DNA of 64,000 bases from Pseudomonas karstica (GTDB lineage: Bacteria; Pseudomonadota; Gammaproteobacteria; Pseudomonadales; Pseudomonadaceae). Position numbers and translations under genes: made by a program. A model generated the notes under the pieces. That model worked only from the letters and a program-made list of their open reading frames with translations, was not told the DNA's origin and did no database searches. The stretch is from contig NZ_WLYI01000032.1 of the NCBI RefSeq assembly GCF_009707515.1, positions 1 to 64,000 on the forward strand. The letters are read 5' to 3'. Of the stretch, positions 53,925 to 63,308 are shown piece by piece. Each line of letters begins with the position of its first letter. Positions within the stretch are counted from its first letter, which is position 1.

Positions 53925-56180
53925 CTAAACCTTGATGCAATCGACGGTGTAACAACGAACCTTGCCGTCGTCTTCATGTTGCAACCCGTGAACATCAGCA
54001 ATAAAACCTGGGAAACTGCTATCGAACTCCCGCGCAAAGGCCAGGTAGTCGATGATAGAGCGAGTCGCCTCAGTAAAGCGCTCCCCAGGCATGATCAACG
54101 GAATGCCCGGCGGATAAGGCACCAGCATCACCGCTGCGATACGTCCTGGCAAGGCATCGATGGGCACCGCCTCGACCTCACCTCGTACCAATTGGTCGTA
54201 GGCATCCGCGGGCTTCATCGCAATCTCGGGTAACACCGTATACATCCGCTTGAGGTGCCTGGCCGTGGCATTGCTGCGATAACAGCCATGCAATTGATCG
54301 CACAAGTCCCGCAGACCCAAGCCCTGATACCGTCCCGGGCTCTGTTGATACACCGAAGGCAAACAGCTTGCGAGACTGACATTGGCGTCGTAGTTGCGTT
54401 TGAATTCCAGCAACTCCGTAAGCAGGGTGCTCCACTTGCCTTTGGTAATGCCCATGGAAAACAGCACCAGGAAAGAATACAACCCGGTCTTTTCCACCAC
54501 CAATCCGCGCTCCCAGAGAAATTTACTGACCACCGCGGCGGGAATTCCGCATTCGCTCAAGACCCCGCCGGCGCTCAGCCCCGGCATCACCAGCGTCACC
54601 TTGATCGGGTCGAGCAACACGTAGTCTTCTGCAATGTCCCCAAAACCGTGCCAGTCGGCTTCAGGTTGCAGCAGCCAGTCGGCCGTGGCTACCCGATCAA
54701 TGCCGGCCACCAGCGGTGGCTGCCAAATGGAAAACCACCAGTCTTGGGCGTCAATGTGCTGGCGCAAGTTGGCCAGGGCGCGACGAAAGCTCAACGCTTC
54801 ATCGAACATTTCCTGCAGCAGCGAACGCCCTGCGGGCCCTTCCATCATCGCTGATGCCACGTCCAGGGAAGCGATGATGCTGTACTGGGGCGAAGTGGAA
54901 ATATGCATCATGAACGCTTCGTTAAAACGGTCACGATCCAGTTGCCGGGCACCACCATCCTGCACATGGATCATCGATGCCTGGCTGAAAGCCGCCAACA
55001 GTTTATGGGTGGAGTGCGTCGTGAACACCAGCGGGCTGTCCGGCGTACGCGACGTGCCCATGCCATAGCGACCGGAAAAAAACTCATGAAATGCCGCATA
55101 GGCGTACCAGGCTTCATCGAAGTGCAGTACCTCGACGCTATTCCCCAGTTGCTGCTTGATCAGCTCGGCGTTGTAACACAGGCCATCGTAGGTGGAGTTG
55201 GTGACCACCGCCATCTTGACCTTTGCGGGACGGCCACGGGTCAACGGGCTGGCATCGATCTTGGCGCGGATGGATTCGGGGCTGAACTCGCTCAGGGGAA
55301 TCGGCCCGATGATCCCTAGTTCATTGCGCTCCGGGCACAGGTACAGCGGAATGGCGCCGGTCATGATGATCGAGTGCAACACCGACTTGTGACAGTTGCG
55401 ATCTACCAGCACCAAGTCATCACGCCCGACCATGGAGTGCCAGACAATCTTGTTGGCGGTGGACGTGCCATTGATCACGAAGAAGGTGTGGTCAGCGCCG
55501 AAATTACGCGCCGCCCGCGCTTCAGCTTCGGCCAAGGGCCCGGTGTGGTCCAGCAGCGACCCCAGTTCCGGTACCGACACCGACAGGTCCGAGCGCAGGG
55601 TGTTTTCTCCGAAAAACTGATGAAATGCCTGCCCCACCGGGCTCTTTCGATAGGCCACGCCACCACCATGGCCGGGGGTATGCCAGGAATAGTTGGAGTC
55701 GGCGGTGTGCTGCACCAGGGCCTTGAAAAATGGCGGCAGCAGGCCATCGAGGTAGCTGCGCGCGGCGCGGGCCACTTGCCGGGCAAGGAAGGGCACCGTG
55801 TCTTCGAACAAGTAGAGAATGCCCCGCAGTTGGTTGAGTTCACTCATGGCATCGGCCGGAGCGTTTTCCAGGGTAACTTGCTCACCCAGGGCAAAGATCG
55901 GCAGGTTGGGTGCTCGCACTCGCGCCAGGCGAATCAGCTCCACCATGTTTTGCAGCAGATGAGTGTTTTCTCCAGCGCCCTCAGCGGCGATCAACATGCA
56001 GGCGAGGCCGTGATGGGTCGAGGCAACCAGGCGGCCTTCGGCGTAGTCCACCGCAGAAAAGATACTGAAGCCCTCCTGCTCCAACTCCCGGGCGATACCC
56101 CGAACCCGGTCACCGGCGACGGTATCGGCCTTGATGTCGCGGTGCACGATAAGGACGGGGAACTTCAGGTCTTTGTACAT
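53925..56180 (-). CDS. ldcA: Lysine decarboxylase, Orn/Lys/Arg decarboxylase family
   Basis: A PLP-dependent decarboxylase of 751 residues, the same length I recall for P. aeruginosa LdcA, which makes cadaverine from lysine. The wing domain (about residues 1-135) is followed by the AAT-fold core. TPGHGGGVAYRKSPVGQAF (about 190) and INGTSTANKIVWHSMVGRDDLVLVDRNCHKS are family motifs, and the PLP-binding Lys is in THSTHKLLAAFSQASMIHV. The start MYKDLKFPVLIVHRD at ATG 56180 is the family N-terminus. The adjoining acetyltransferase is in the same operon. Arginine or ornithine as substrate cannot be excluded from sequence. Confidence 0.88.
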   Translation of the reverse strand: MYKDLKFPVLIVHRDIKADTVAGDRVRGIARELEQEGFSIFSAVDYAEGRLVASTHHGLACMLIAAEGAGENTHLLQNMVELIRLARVRAPNLPIFALGEQVTLENAPADAMSELNQLRGILYLFEDTVPFLARQVARAARSYLDGLLPPFFKALVQHTADSNYSWHTPGHGGGVAYRKSPVGQAFHQFFGENTLRSDLSVSVPELGSLLDHTGPLAEAEARAARNFGADHTFFVINGTSTANKIVWHSMVGRDDLVLVDRNCHKSVLHSIIMTGAIPLYLCPERNELGIIGPIPLSEFSPESIRAKIDASPLTRGRPAKVKMAVVTNSTYDGLCYNAELIKQQLGNSVEVLHFDEAWYAYAAFHEFFSGRYGMGTSRTPDSPLVFTTHSTHKLLAAFSQASMIHVQDGGARQLDRDRFNEAFMMHISTSPQYSIIASLDVASAMMEGPAGRSLLQEMFDEALSFRRALANLRQHIDAQDWWFSIWQPPLVAGIDRVATADWLLQPEADWHGFGDIAEDYVLLDPIKVTLVMPGLSAGGVLSECGIPAAVVSKFLWERGLVVEKTGLYSFLVLFSMGITKGKWSTLLTELLEFKRNYDANVSLASCLPSVYQQSPGRYQGLGLRDLCDQLHGCYRSNATARHLKRMYTVLPEIAMKPADAYDQLVRGEVEAVPIDALPGRIAAVMLVPYPPGIPLIMPGERFTEATRSIIDYLAFAREFDSSFPGFIADVHGLQHEDDGKVRCYTVDCIKV

Positions 56181-56304
56181 GAGGGCAGGTTGTCCTGAGG
56201 CGGCGGAAGGCTGTCCGCCAATACACTCAGGGTAGAAGCTTGGCGCGAATGTGCGAGTTAGGAGTGCCACGCCCCTGCATTTAAATTTAATCGACTCAAT
56301 AGAC

Positions 56305-57051
56305 CTATTGCTCGGTCAATTGTGTCCATAGCGCGGGAGCCCCGGCTGACTTGGCAATGGCTTCCAGGCGCGCCGCATGCTCCAGCAGGTCCTGCTCGCT
56401 GGCGCGAATGATAGTGGTGGGCTTGCGATCAGCCGGCAGGCGACGAATTTCCGAAGCGCGATTACCCGAGCTTTCCGCCGAACCGTTGCCATCCGAAGCG
56501 TTACCCGCCAGGGACAGGCTGGTCTGGCCGCCGGTCATGGTCAGGTAGACGTCAGCCAGAATCTCGGAGTCGAGCAAGGCGCCGTGCAACTCACGGCCGG
56601 AGTTGTCGACACCATAGCGCTTGCACAACGCATCGAGGCTGTTGCGCTGGCCCGGGTGACGCCCACGCGCCATCATCAGGGTGTCGAGGATCGTGCAATG
56701 CTGGGTGATATCAGCACGGTCCGTCTGCCCCATCAGGGCGAATTCGTTATTGATGAAACCGACGTCGAACGCGGCGTTATGGATGATCAGTTGCGCGCCG
56801 TTGATGAATTCGAAGAACTCATCGGCCACTTCGGCAAAACGCGGCTTGCCCACCAGGAATTCGTTGGTAATACCGTGGACGCCAATGGCGCCTTCGTCAC
56901 TTTCCCGGTCCGGTTGCAGGTACACGTGGAAGTGGCGACCGGTGAGGCGGCGACCCAGCAATTCGACACAACCGATTTCAATGATCCGGTGGCCGTCGGT
57001 CACCGGCATGCCGGTGGTTTCGGTATCGAGTACTACCTTCCTGTCAGCCAT
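56305..57051 (-). CDS. dnaQ: DNA polymerase III epsilon subunit, 3'-5' exonuclease
   Basis: The proofreading exonuclease of the replicative polymerase, 248 residues. The ExoI motif is VVLDTETTGMPV (Asp and Glu about residues 7 and 9), ExoII lies in IHNAAFDVGFINNEF, and ExoIII-epsilon is in LHGALLDSEILADVYL (H-x4-D). The start ATG 57051 (MADRKVVLDTETTG) matches the family; an in-frame start at 57072 is possible. In Pseudomonas and many gammaproteobacteria dnaQ is adjacent to rnhA; here rnhA is 4 kb away beyond the cassette at 57.4-61 kb. Confidence 0.95.
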   Translation of the reverse strand: MADRKVVLDTETTGMPVTDGHRIIEIGCVELLGRRLTGRHFHVYLQPDRESDEGAIGVHGITNEFLVGKPRFAEVADEFFEFINGAQLIIHNAAFDVGFINNEFALMGQTDRADITQHCTILDTLMMARGRHPGQRNSLDALCKRYGVDNSGRELHGALLDSEILADVYLTMTGGQTSLSLAGNASDGNGSAESSGNRASEIRRLPADRKPTTIIRASEQDLLEHAARLEAIAKSAGAPALWTQLTEQ

Positions 57052-57367
57052 ATTTTTGTAACCCGTCATCACTAAGTCATCTGTAAATACGCGCCAAATC
57101 TTAACATATCGTCAAAAAAACACCGCAACAAATGGCGATGGCCTGCAAGCAGCAATTGACATCCCCTCCACTACGCAGAGGTGTAAAGCGTTATCGACGC
57201 GACCTTCTGTTTGTTCAACTGACTGAAAAATCCAATCTTGCGAATCTCCAAGTAGTGCGAGCTGGTATCGGCTGAACCAATTCACACCTGGGAATTATCG
57301 ATTTGTACTGTTAGCAATCAGTAATGAGTATGGCGCCACACCTCACAACAAAAAACAGAGGACCGCC

Positions 57368-57502
57368 ATGATCGCTCGATTTCATAATCGCGCGCGTGAA
57401 ACTGCCGTTGATAGCAACGGCGTGGAACGCCTTGAGTTGGGTATGGGAAATCGTCATCGGGGAAGCCTGGGCATAGGCTCAACTTATTCATGCATACGTT
57501 AA
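57368..57502 (+). CDS. Possible small protein, 44 aa
   Basis: A 44-codon frame starting MIARFHNRARETAVDSNGVE and ending GIGSTYSCIR, preceded by CAGAGGACC, a reasonable ribosome site. It lies at the left edge of the cassette and could be a short gene or the N-terminal scrap of a degraded one. No family is recognised. The remaining bases between dnaQ and ridA (57052-57600, 549 bases) contain nothing else that I can support and are AT-richer than the neighbours. Confidence 0.35.
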   Translation: MIARFHNRARETAVDSNGVERLELGMGNRHRGSLGIGSTYSCIR

Positions 57503-57600
57503 TCGACTTTATTTATAGACGATGACTGCAAGCATGACTTTCGCAAGCCCCCGACCAGTGCTCGAACACTGCCGCCCTCGTATCAACCCAGGAATGCTTA

Positions 57601-57951
57601 ATGCAAATCGAACGTTTCGCCGCGATAAAACGCCGCTCGGACATGGTCCGGTATGACAACCATCTCTACATCGGTGGCCAGGTTGCCACGGACCTCAGTG
57701 GCGATATCGAGGCACAGACCCACGAGGTGCTCGAGGGTATCGAGCAGCTTTTGCTCAGTGCCGGCAGCAGCCGCAAGCAGGTGCTTTCGGTGCGTATCCT
57801 GCTCGCCCATCGCGGGGACTATGCAGGGCTCAATAAAGTCTGGGACGAGTTTTTCCCCAAAGGCCATGCCCCCACGCGAGCATGCACCCTGGCCGACTTG
57901 ATCGACCCCGGTTGGCGCGTGGAAATGATCGTGGTCGCCGCGTGCGGCTGA
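57601..57951 (+). CDS. RidA family protein
   Basis: A 116-residue RidA (YjgF/YER057c/UK114) protein. RidA deaminates reactive enamine/imine intermediates released by PLP or FAD enzymes. The family Arg lies in PTRACTLADLIDPGWRVEMIVVAACG (about residue 96) and the conserved N-terminal HLYIGGQVATD is present. ATG 57601 has AGGAA upstream. Directly followed by a DAO-family oxidase, it probably hydrolyses the imine produced by that enzyme; this is inference from the gene pair. Confidence 0.9.
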   Translation: MQIERFAAIKRRSDMVRYDNHLYIGGQVATDLSGDIEAQTHEVLEGIEQLLLSAGSSRKQVLSVRILLAHRGDYAGLNKVWDEFFPKGHAPTRACTLADLIDPGWRVEMIVVAACG

Positions 57952-57997
57952 TTGCTTCCTCAATCCTGCCCCCAACCGCTCAAATGGAGATGACCGC

Positions 57998-59389
57998 ATG
58001 CGCCCCTACTGGCTCGATCAGGCCCTGAAAACTCAACCCGGCCCGCCCTGCCCGCCGCTGCGCCAGAACACCCGCGCCGATGTCTGCATCGTCGGTGGTG
58101 GTTACACCGGTTTGTGGACGGCCATCATGCTCAAGGAACAGAACCCCGAGCTGGACGTGGTCATCGTCGAATCCGACATCTGCGGTGCCGGCGCCAGTGG
58201 GCGCAACGGCGGCTGCGCACTGTCCTGGTCGGCCAAGTACTTCACCCTGGAGCGCTTGTTCGGCGTCAAAGAGGCCATACGCCTGGTCAAGGAGTCTGAG
58301 CAAAGCATCTACGCCATCGGCAGCTTTTGCGAGAAGTACGCGGTTGATGCCGATTACCGTCTCGATGGCACGCTTTACACGGCGACTAACCGCGCTCAGG
58401 TCGGCTCGACCGACGGAGTGATCGCCGCACTGGAGCGCAATGGCATCAACTCTTTCTCCAAGTGCGTGCTAGCTGACGTGCAGCGGATGGCGGGTTCGAC
58501 CCGACACGTTGAAGGCTGGTTCTCGCCTGCGGCAGCCAGTGTGCAGCCGGGCAAGCTGGTGCGCGGTCTGCGTCGAGTCGCAATGGAGCTGGGTGTGCGC
58601 ATCTACGAAGGCTCGCCGATGACCGGCTTGGAAGAGGGGCGGCCAGCCATCGTCAACACGCCGAGCGGGAAAGTGACCTGCGATCGGGTCGTGTTGGCGA
58701 TGAACGCCTGGATGGCCCGTGCCTTTCCACAGTTTTCGCGTTCGGTAGCCATCGTCTCCAGTGACATGATCATTACCGAGCCACGACCTGACCTGCTCGA
58801 GCGGATCGGCCTGACCAGCGGGGTCACAGTGCTCGACTCACGCATCTTCGTGCATTACTACCACAACACCCCGGACGGCCGGATCATGCTCGGCAAAGGT
58901 GGCAATACCTTCGCCTATGGCGGGCGTATCCTGCCAGTATTTGACCAGCCCTCGCCCTATAAAGGGTTATTGCGCAACACCTTGACTGAGTTCTTTCCAG
59001 ACTTTGCCGATGTTGGCATTGCCGCCACATGGAATGGCCCGTCCGATCGTTCAGTCACAGGGCTACCTTTCTTCGGCCGAATGGGCGCAAGCAGCAACAT
59101 CTTTTATGGCTTTGGCTATTCCGGCAGCGGCGTCGGTCCCTGTCATATGGGAGGGCAAATCCTGTCATCGCTGGTTTTGGGGGTGGACAACCCCTGGACA
59201 CGTTCACCGCTGGTGCAGGGTCCGCTCGGCCACTTCCCTCCAGAGCCGATCCGCTACCTTGGCTCGCTGATGGTGCGCAACGCCATTCGCCGCAAGGAGC
59301 ATGCCGAGGACCACAACCAGCACCCCCGTCGATTGGATGTGCGCCTGGCGAAATTCGCCGCTGCGGCCGGCAAGTCAGACAAGGGGTAA
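57998..59389 (+). CDS. FAD-dependent oxidoreductase, DAO family
   Basis: A DAO-superfamily flavoenzyme of 463 residues, of the PuuB / glycine-oxidase / sarcosine-oxidase-like group that oxidises amines or amino acids. The FAD-binding Rossmann motif is VCIVGGGYTGLWTAIMLKEQNPELDVVIVES (about residues 29-59) and the GASGRNGGC motif follows at about 67-75. The C-terminal RFGFGYSGSGVGPCHMGGQI region (quoted in part: GFGYSGSGVGPCHMGG) closes the FAD site. The substrate is unknown. The ribosome site GGAGATG precedes ATG 57998. With RidA upstream and an OPA transporter downstream it suggests uptake and oxidative deamination of a small amine, perhaps phosphorylated or phosphonylated. Confidence 0.87.
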   Translation: MRPYWLDQALKTQPGPPCPPLRQNTRADVCIVGGGYTGLWTAIMLKEQNPELDVVIVESDICGAGASGRNGGCALSWSAKYFTLERLFGVKEAIRLVKESEQSIYAIGSFCEKYAVDADYRLDGTLYTATNRAQVGSTDGVIAALERNGINSFSKCVLADVQRMAGSTRHVEGWFSPAAASVQPGKLVRGLRRVAMELGVRIYEGSPMTGLEEGRPAIVNTPSGKVTCDRVVLAMNAWMARAFPQFSRSVAIVSSDMIITEPRPDLLERIGLTSGVTVLDSRIFVHYYHNTPDGRIMLGKGGNTFAYGGRILPVFDQPSPYKGLLRNTLTEFFPDFADVGIAATWNGPSDRSVTGLPFFGRMGASSNIFYGFGYSGSGVGPCHMGGQILSSLVLGVDNPWTRSPLVQGPLGHFPPEPIRYLGSLMVRNAIRRKEHAEDHNQHPRRLDVRLAKFAAAAGKSDKG

Positions 59390-59509
59390 CGCACCGGTCA
59401 CTCAACGAAACTTCACGCCCACCCTGCGTGGAGAGATTTTCTGCACCTAAAACAAAAATAAAACCCATGATTTTGCGCTGTCTGGCACCACATACGGGAT
59501 CAGAACACC

Positions 59510-60853
59510 ATGAATAAGAACGCTACAAGCCCTCTCGCAACCGGCTGGAAATCGCTCCAGCGTTGGCGCGTGCAAGTTTTCCTCATCACCTGGGTGGCCT
59601 ATGCCGCCTTCTACTTCACCCGCAAAGCTTTTTCTGTTGCCAAATTGGGTATTGGCGAAGACCAGGACTTCGTGCTTGAAAAGGCCATGATGGCCAATCT
59701 CGACTCCATCTATCTAGCCGCTTATGCATTGGGGCAGTTTCTTTGGGGCAGCTTTTCTGACCGTTTCGGTCCAAGGGTTGTGGTACTGAGCGGGCTCGTC
59801 ATCTCGGCCCTCGCCGCGCTGCTCATGGGTACTTACGCCACCTTGCCGGTCTTCGCCTCCTGCATGCTAATCCAGGGCCTTGCCCAGTCTACTGGTTGGT
59901 CTGGTCTATGCAAGAACGTCGGCAGCTTCTTCAGCACCAGCGAACGTGGCCGCGTACTGGGTTACTGGAGCACCTCCTACGCCTTCGGTGGCCTGGTTGC
60001 AACGCCGTTTGCCGGTTGGTGGGCCTACAACGCTTACCATGACTGGCGCATGGCGTTCATCAGCAGCGCCATCGTGGTACTGGTGGTTGCGGTGTTGTTT
60101 TTTTTCCTCCAGCGCAACCAGCCAGAAGACGTCGGGCTGCCTGCGGTCGAGATCGAAATCGAACCCGTCAGCAAGGTCACAGTTGTGCGCGAAAGTATGT
60201 GGGCCGGCTTGCGCACGGTGATGAAAAATCGAACCGTGCTGGTGCTCGGCCTTGCCTATTTCATGCTCAAGCCAGCGCGCTATGCCATCCTCCTGTGGGG
60301 GCCAGTGATTATCTACGAACGGATGCCTGAGATTGGCAAAGTGGCCTCGGCAATTGTCCCCACCGCTTTTGAACTGGCAGGTCTGATAGGTCCTATCCTC
60401 ATCGGTATCGCATCGGATAAGTACTTCGGCGCCCGCCGTATACCGGTCTGCGTCCTGAGCCTGGTTGCCCTCACGGTATGTCTCGGGCTGTTCGTTCCCG
60501 CCATGCAGAGCGGCAGTCTTTACATGGTGGTCGGCCTGCTATTCATGATGGGCCTGACGCTCTACGGACCGGATTCAATGCTCGGCGGCTCGGCCGCGAT
60601 TGACTTCGGTAGCAAGGACGGAGCGGCCTCCGCCGCAGGCTTCGTAAACGGCTGTGGTTCGATAGGTGCGATCCTCGGCGGCTTGCTGCCAGGTTACTTC
60701 GATACCATCACTGTGTTCCTGGTATTCACCGCCTCTGCACTTCTGGCCAGCTTGATGTTGGTGCCGTTTTGGAACAGCCGCCCTAAAACAGTAGAAATGG
60801 AGGAGTTAACCTCGGCTCCGGTGCAACCGGTCATTGTCGGCGCCAACTCCTGA
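59510..60853 (+). CDS. MFS transporter, organophosphate:phosphate antiporter (OPA) type
   Basis: A 12-span major-facilitator transporter of 447 residues. WVAYAAFYFTRKAFSVAKLGI (about residues 23-43), GLAQSTGWSGLCKNVGSFFSTSERGRVLGYWSTSYAFGG (about 122-160) and GPDSMLGGSAAIDFGSKDGAASAAGFVNGCGSIG (about 346-379) are hallmarks of the OPA family (GlpT, UhpT and relatives), which exchange organophosphates or phosphonates for phosphate. It is the last gene of the cassette before the aldehyde dehydrogenase scrap; the gap to the oxidoreductase is 120 bases. Confidence 0.88.
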   Translation: MNKNATSPLATGWKSLQRWRVQVFLITWVAYAAFYFTRKAFSVAKLGIGEDQDFVLEKAMMANLDSIYLAAYALGQFLWGSFSDRFGPRVVVLSGLVISALAALLMGTYATLPVFASCMLIQGLAQSTGWSGLCKNVGSFFSTSERGRVLGYWSTSYAFGGLVATPFAGWWAYNAYHDWRMAFISSAIVVLVVAVLFFFLQRNQPEDVGLPAVEIEIEPVSKVTVVRESMWAGLRTVMKNRTVLVLGLAYFMLKPARYAILLWGPVIIYERMPEIGKVASAIVPTAFELAGLIGPILIGIASDKYFGARRIPVCVLSLVALTVCLGLFVPAMQSGSLYMVVGLLFMMGLTLYGPDSMLGGSAAIDFGSKDGAASAAGFVNGCGSIGAILGGLLPGYFDTITVFLVFTASALLASLMLVPFWNSRPKTVEMEELTSAPVQPVIVGANS

Positions 60854-60880
60854 ACTCGAACCCACCCATTATCCATCCAT

Positions 60881-60976
60881 GAACCACTGGACGTGGTCGG
60901 GCAGACCACCCCGTGGAACCTCCCGATCCTGCCTGATGGCTGCCTGGAAACCCGCCCCGGCCCTGGCGGCCATCAG
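60881..60976 (+). pseudogene. Aldehyde dehydrogenase fragment with 4-base duplication
   Basis: Translation from 60881 reads EPLDVVGQTTPWNLPIL, the conserved NAD(P)-binding region of aldehyde dehydrogenases, and continues in another frame as LMAAWKPAPALAA, the next conserved part. The two frames are joined by a tandem duplication of CCTG (60928-60931 and 60932-60935); removing one copy restores ILMAAWKPAPALAA. Only about 32 codons survive. The remainder of 60854-61080 contains no intact gene. It implies that the cassette once carried or bordered an aldehyde dehydrogenase gene. Confidence 0.8.
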
Positions 60977-61080
60977 GGTTCAGCGCCCAACGGTTCGGTG
61001 CATTTCAACGGGCGGGCATTAACTCCTCATCCAACCAGAGGCCCAAGGAAGGCCTGAGGCCTTCAGCGCTTGAGCCTTGA

Positions 61081-61533
61081 TCAGCTCTGCTTGTAGCCGC
61101 GCACGTCATCCACGCCACGGTTGGCCAACTGGTCAGCCCGTTCGTTGCCAGGATGGCCGATATGGCCGCGCACCCATTTCCAGGTGATGTTATGGCGATT
61201 GCATTGCTCGTCGAGCAACTGCCACAGGTCGGCATTCTTCACGGGTTCTTTGGCTGCCGTTTTCCAGCCGCGCTTTTTCCAGTTGACCATCCATTCGTTG
61301 ATGCCCTTCATGACGTACTGGGAGTCGGTCACCAGCAACACGTCACAACGGCGCTTGAGCTCTTCGAGGCCGCGAATGGCGCCCATCAATTCCATGCGAT
61401 TATTGGTGGTATTGGCTTCGCCGCCCCACAGTTCCTTCTCCACGCCCTTGCACACCAGCAAGGCGCCCCAGCCGCCAGGGCCAGGATTGCCCTTGCAGGC
61501 GCCATCGGTGAAGAGTTCTACGCTATCGGTCAT
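61081..61533 (-). CDS. rnhA: Ribonuclease HI
   Basis: Degrades the RNA strand of RNA:DNA hybrids, 150 residues. The catalytic carboxylates are in [16 protein letters not shown] (Asp), [16 protein letters not shown] (Glu), [11 protein letters not shown] (Asp) and [10 protein letters not shown] (Asp), with the flexible His in [17 protein letters not shown] 61533 begins [12 protein letters not shown], matching known Pseudomonas RnhA; upstream in-frame codons to 61866 lie in the methyltransferase gene. The gap to dnaQ is filled by the accessory cassette. It is downstream of the methyltransferase, from which it is separated by 88 bases. Confidence 0.96.
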   Translation of the reverse strand: MTDSVELFTDGACKGNPGPGGWGALLVCKGVEKELWGGEANTTNNRMELMGAIRGLEELKRRCDVLLVTDSQYVMKGINEWMVNWKKRGWKTAAKEPVKNADLWQLLDEQCNRHNITWKWVRGHIGHPGNERADQLANRGVDDVRGYKQS

Positions 61534-61621
61534 TGCAATATCCATTCGAAAAGGCTGCCGATTAACGACCGACAGACCCCAAGACCGAGAAGCTCGGCCT
61601 GAAACCAAAAAGAGAGTTCTA

Positions 61622-62377
61622 CTACTCGCTGGTGTGACGATTGACCTTGGCCATCGGCATCGGTACCAGTTTGCCCATGGGCTCACGCCGCACCTGGCGT
61701 ACGGGCCGCAGCCCGACCACAATCTTGCGCGCCACCAGCAAGTAGAAACCACCGCCAGACAGTTGCCAGGCACCGGCCCTGCGCTCCCAGCCGGCCAGCC
61801 GGCCCTGCCACTTGGCGGACGATAGCGGCGGACGATAGCACCCGAAGCGGCGTTTCTCCAGCGCAAAGCCCAGCAGGTTCAACCAGTCGCTGACCCGTGA
61901 AGGCGAGATGCAACGCGCCTGGCGTAACCCGTCATGGGCGAAGAAATGACGCAAGCCCCAACCGCTCCAGGGGTTGATGCCAATGATCAGCAAATGGCCA
62001 CCCGGACGCACGCTACTGGCAGCTTCGCGCAATAGTCCGTGGGGCGACAGGCAGAAATCCAGGCCATGCTGCAACACCACCACATCGGCCGCATGCTCGC
62101 TCAATGGCCAGGCCTGCTCCTCGCAGACGATCTCCACCCCTGGCAAGGGTGCTCCCAGTCGCACATTGCGTTGTACCTGGGGTGCAACCGGCGGGTTTTG
62201 TGCCGAGGGGCCGTAATGCACCAGGTATCCACCAAAAAACCGGCCCAGTTCGTCATCGAGCATGCGCCGCTCTTCATCCAGCAGAAATTGCCCGATAGGC
62301 CCCGACAACCAGTCACGGGCTGCGCCGATCAAAGCCAGCCACTCAGGATCGGCCTGGGCGAACGCTTTATCAGTCAT
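61622..62377 (-). CDS. Class I SAM-dependent methyltransferase
   Basis: A methyltransferase-fold protein of 251 residues. [69 protein letters not shown] (quoted in part: [20 protein letters not shown]) contains the SAM-binding motifs characteristic of the methyltransferase-11 type. The canonical motif I glycine loop is not obvious, so the SAM site may be divergent. It lies in the conserved order rnhA-methyltransferase-gloB seen in Pseudomonas. GGAG precedes ATG 62377. Diverges from gloB. Confidence 0.82.
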   Translation of the reverse strand: MTDKAFAQADPEWLALIGAARDWLSGPIGQFLLDEERRMLDDELGRFFGGYLVHYGPSAQNPPVAPQVQRNVRLGAPLPGVEIVCEEQAWPLSEHAADVVVLQHGLDFCLSPHGLLREAASSVRPGGHLLIIGINPWSGWGLRHFFAHDGLRQARCISPSRVSDWLNLLGFALEKRRFGCYRPPLSSAKWQGRLAGWERRAGAWQLSGGGFYLLVARKIVVGLRPVRQVRREPMGKLVPMPMAKVNRHTSE

Positions 62378-62442
62378 TGCATTCTCCAACTCGCCAAGAC
62401 GTTCTAAGATGCACCAATGTGTTCAGCTTGGCGAATCAAAGA

Positions 62443-63210
62443 ATGATACAGATCAGTGCCCTGCCCGCCTTCACCGATAACTACATCTGGTTGTTACAGG
62501 ATCATCGCAGCCACCGCTGCGCCGTGGTCGACCCCGGCGATGCCGCGCCCGTCCTCGCCTGGCTCGAGCAACATCCGCAATGGACGCTCAGCGATATCCT
62601 GGTGACGCACCACCACCATGATCATGTCGGCGGTGTCGAACAACTGAAAAGCGTTTGCGGGGCGATGGTATACGGCCCGGCAAATGAACACATTCCGGCC
62701 CGGGATATCGCCCTGAACGATAACGACCGCATCAACGTGCTGGGCTGGGACTTCGACGTCTTCGCTGTGCCCGGCCATACCCTGGGCCATATCGCCTTTT
62801 ACCATCATGGCCAGTTGTTCTGCGGCGACACCTTGTTTGCCGCCGGTTGCGGTCGCCTGTTCGAGGGCACGCCAGAACAAATGTATACCTCCCTGGAACG
62901 CTTGGCCGCCCTGCCAGCCGACACGCTGGTCTACTGCACCCACGAATACACACAAAGTAACCTGAGATTTGCCCAAGCCGTGGAGCCGACCAACGCCGAC
63001 ATCGCCGAACGGCTGAAAAACGTCAGCCAACTGCGGGCCAACGCCAAGATGACCCTGCCTTCGACCCTGGCCCTGGAAAAACTCACCAACCCGTTCCTGC
63101 GCACTGCCGAAACATCTGTTAAAGAAAAAGCGGACGAACGGAATGGGCGCAATAACCAGTCCGGGAGTGATGTGTTTGCTAGCTTGCGGTCGTGGAAAGA
63201 TACGTTCTAA
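62443..63210 (+). CDS. gloB: Hydroxyacylglutathione hydrolase (glyoxalase II)
   Basis: Hydrolyses S-lactoylglutathione to D-lactate and glutathione, completing methylglyoxal detoxification, 255 residues. The metallo-beta-lactamase motif [14 protein letters not shown] (about residues 53-66) binds the binuclear metal centre. Further ligands are in [31 protein letters not shown] and [17 protein letters not shown] 62443 begins [18 protein letters not shown], the family N-terminus; the longer frame from 62377 overlaps the divergent methyltransferase start. It is followed by mltD. Confidence 0.95.
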   Translation: MIQISALPAFTDNYIWLLQDHRSHRCAVVDPGDAAPVLAWLEQHPQWTLSDILVTHHHHDHVGGVEQLKSVCGAMVYGPANEHIPARDIALNDNDRINVLGWDFDVFAVPGHTLGHIAFYHHGQLFCGDTLFAAGCGRLFEGTPEQMYTSLERLAALPADTLVYCTHEYTQSNLRFAQAVEPTNADIAERLKNVSQLRANAKMTLPSTLALEKLTNPFLRTAETSVKEKADERNGRNNQSGSDVFASLRSWKDTF

Positions 63211-63308
63211 GAAGAAGGATTCTGATACGGAATTTCTGAATGGTTGACCGGAACCAAAGCGCTTTCTAGAATCGCCCGACATTTTTGCCCGGAACTTACT
63301 TCCAGCCA

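Noticed and set aside
57052-61080. The dnaQ-rnhA cassette as a prophage or integrative island
   Set aside because: No integrase, tRNA, direct repeats or phage genes were seen; only metabolic genes and a scrap.
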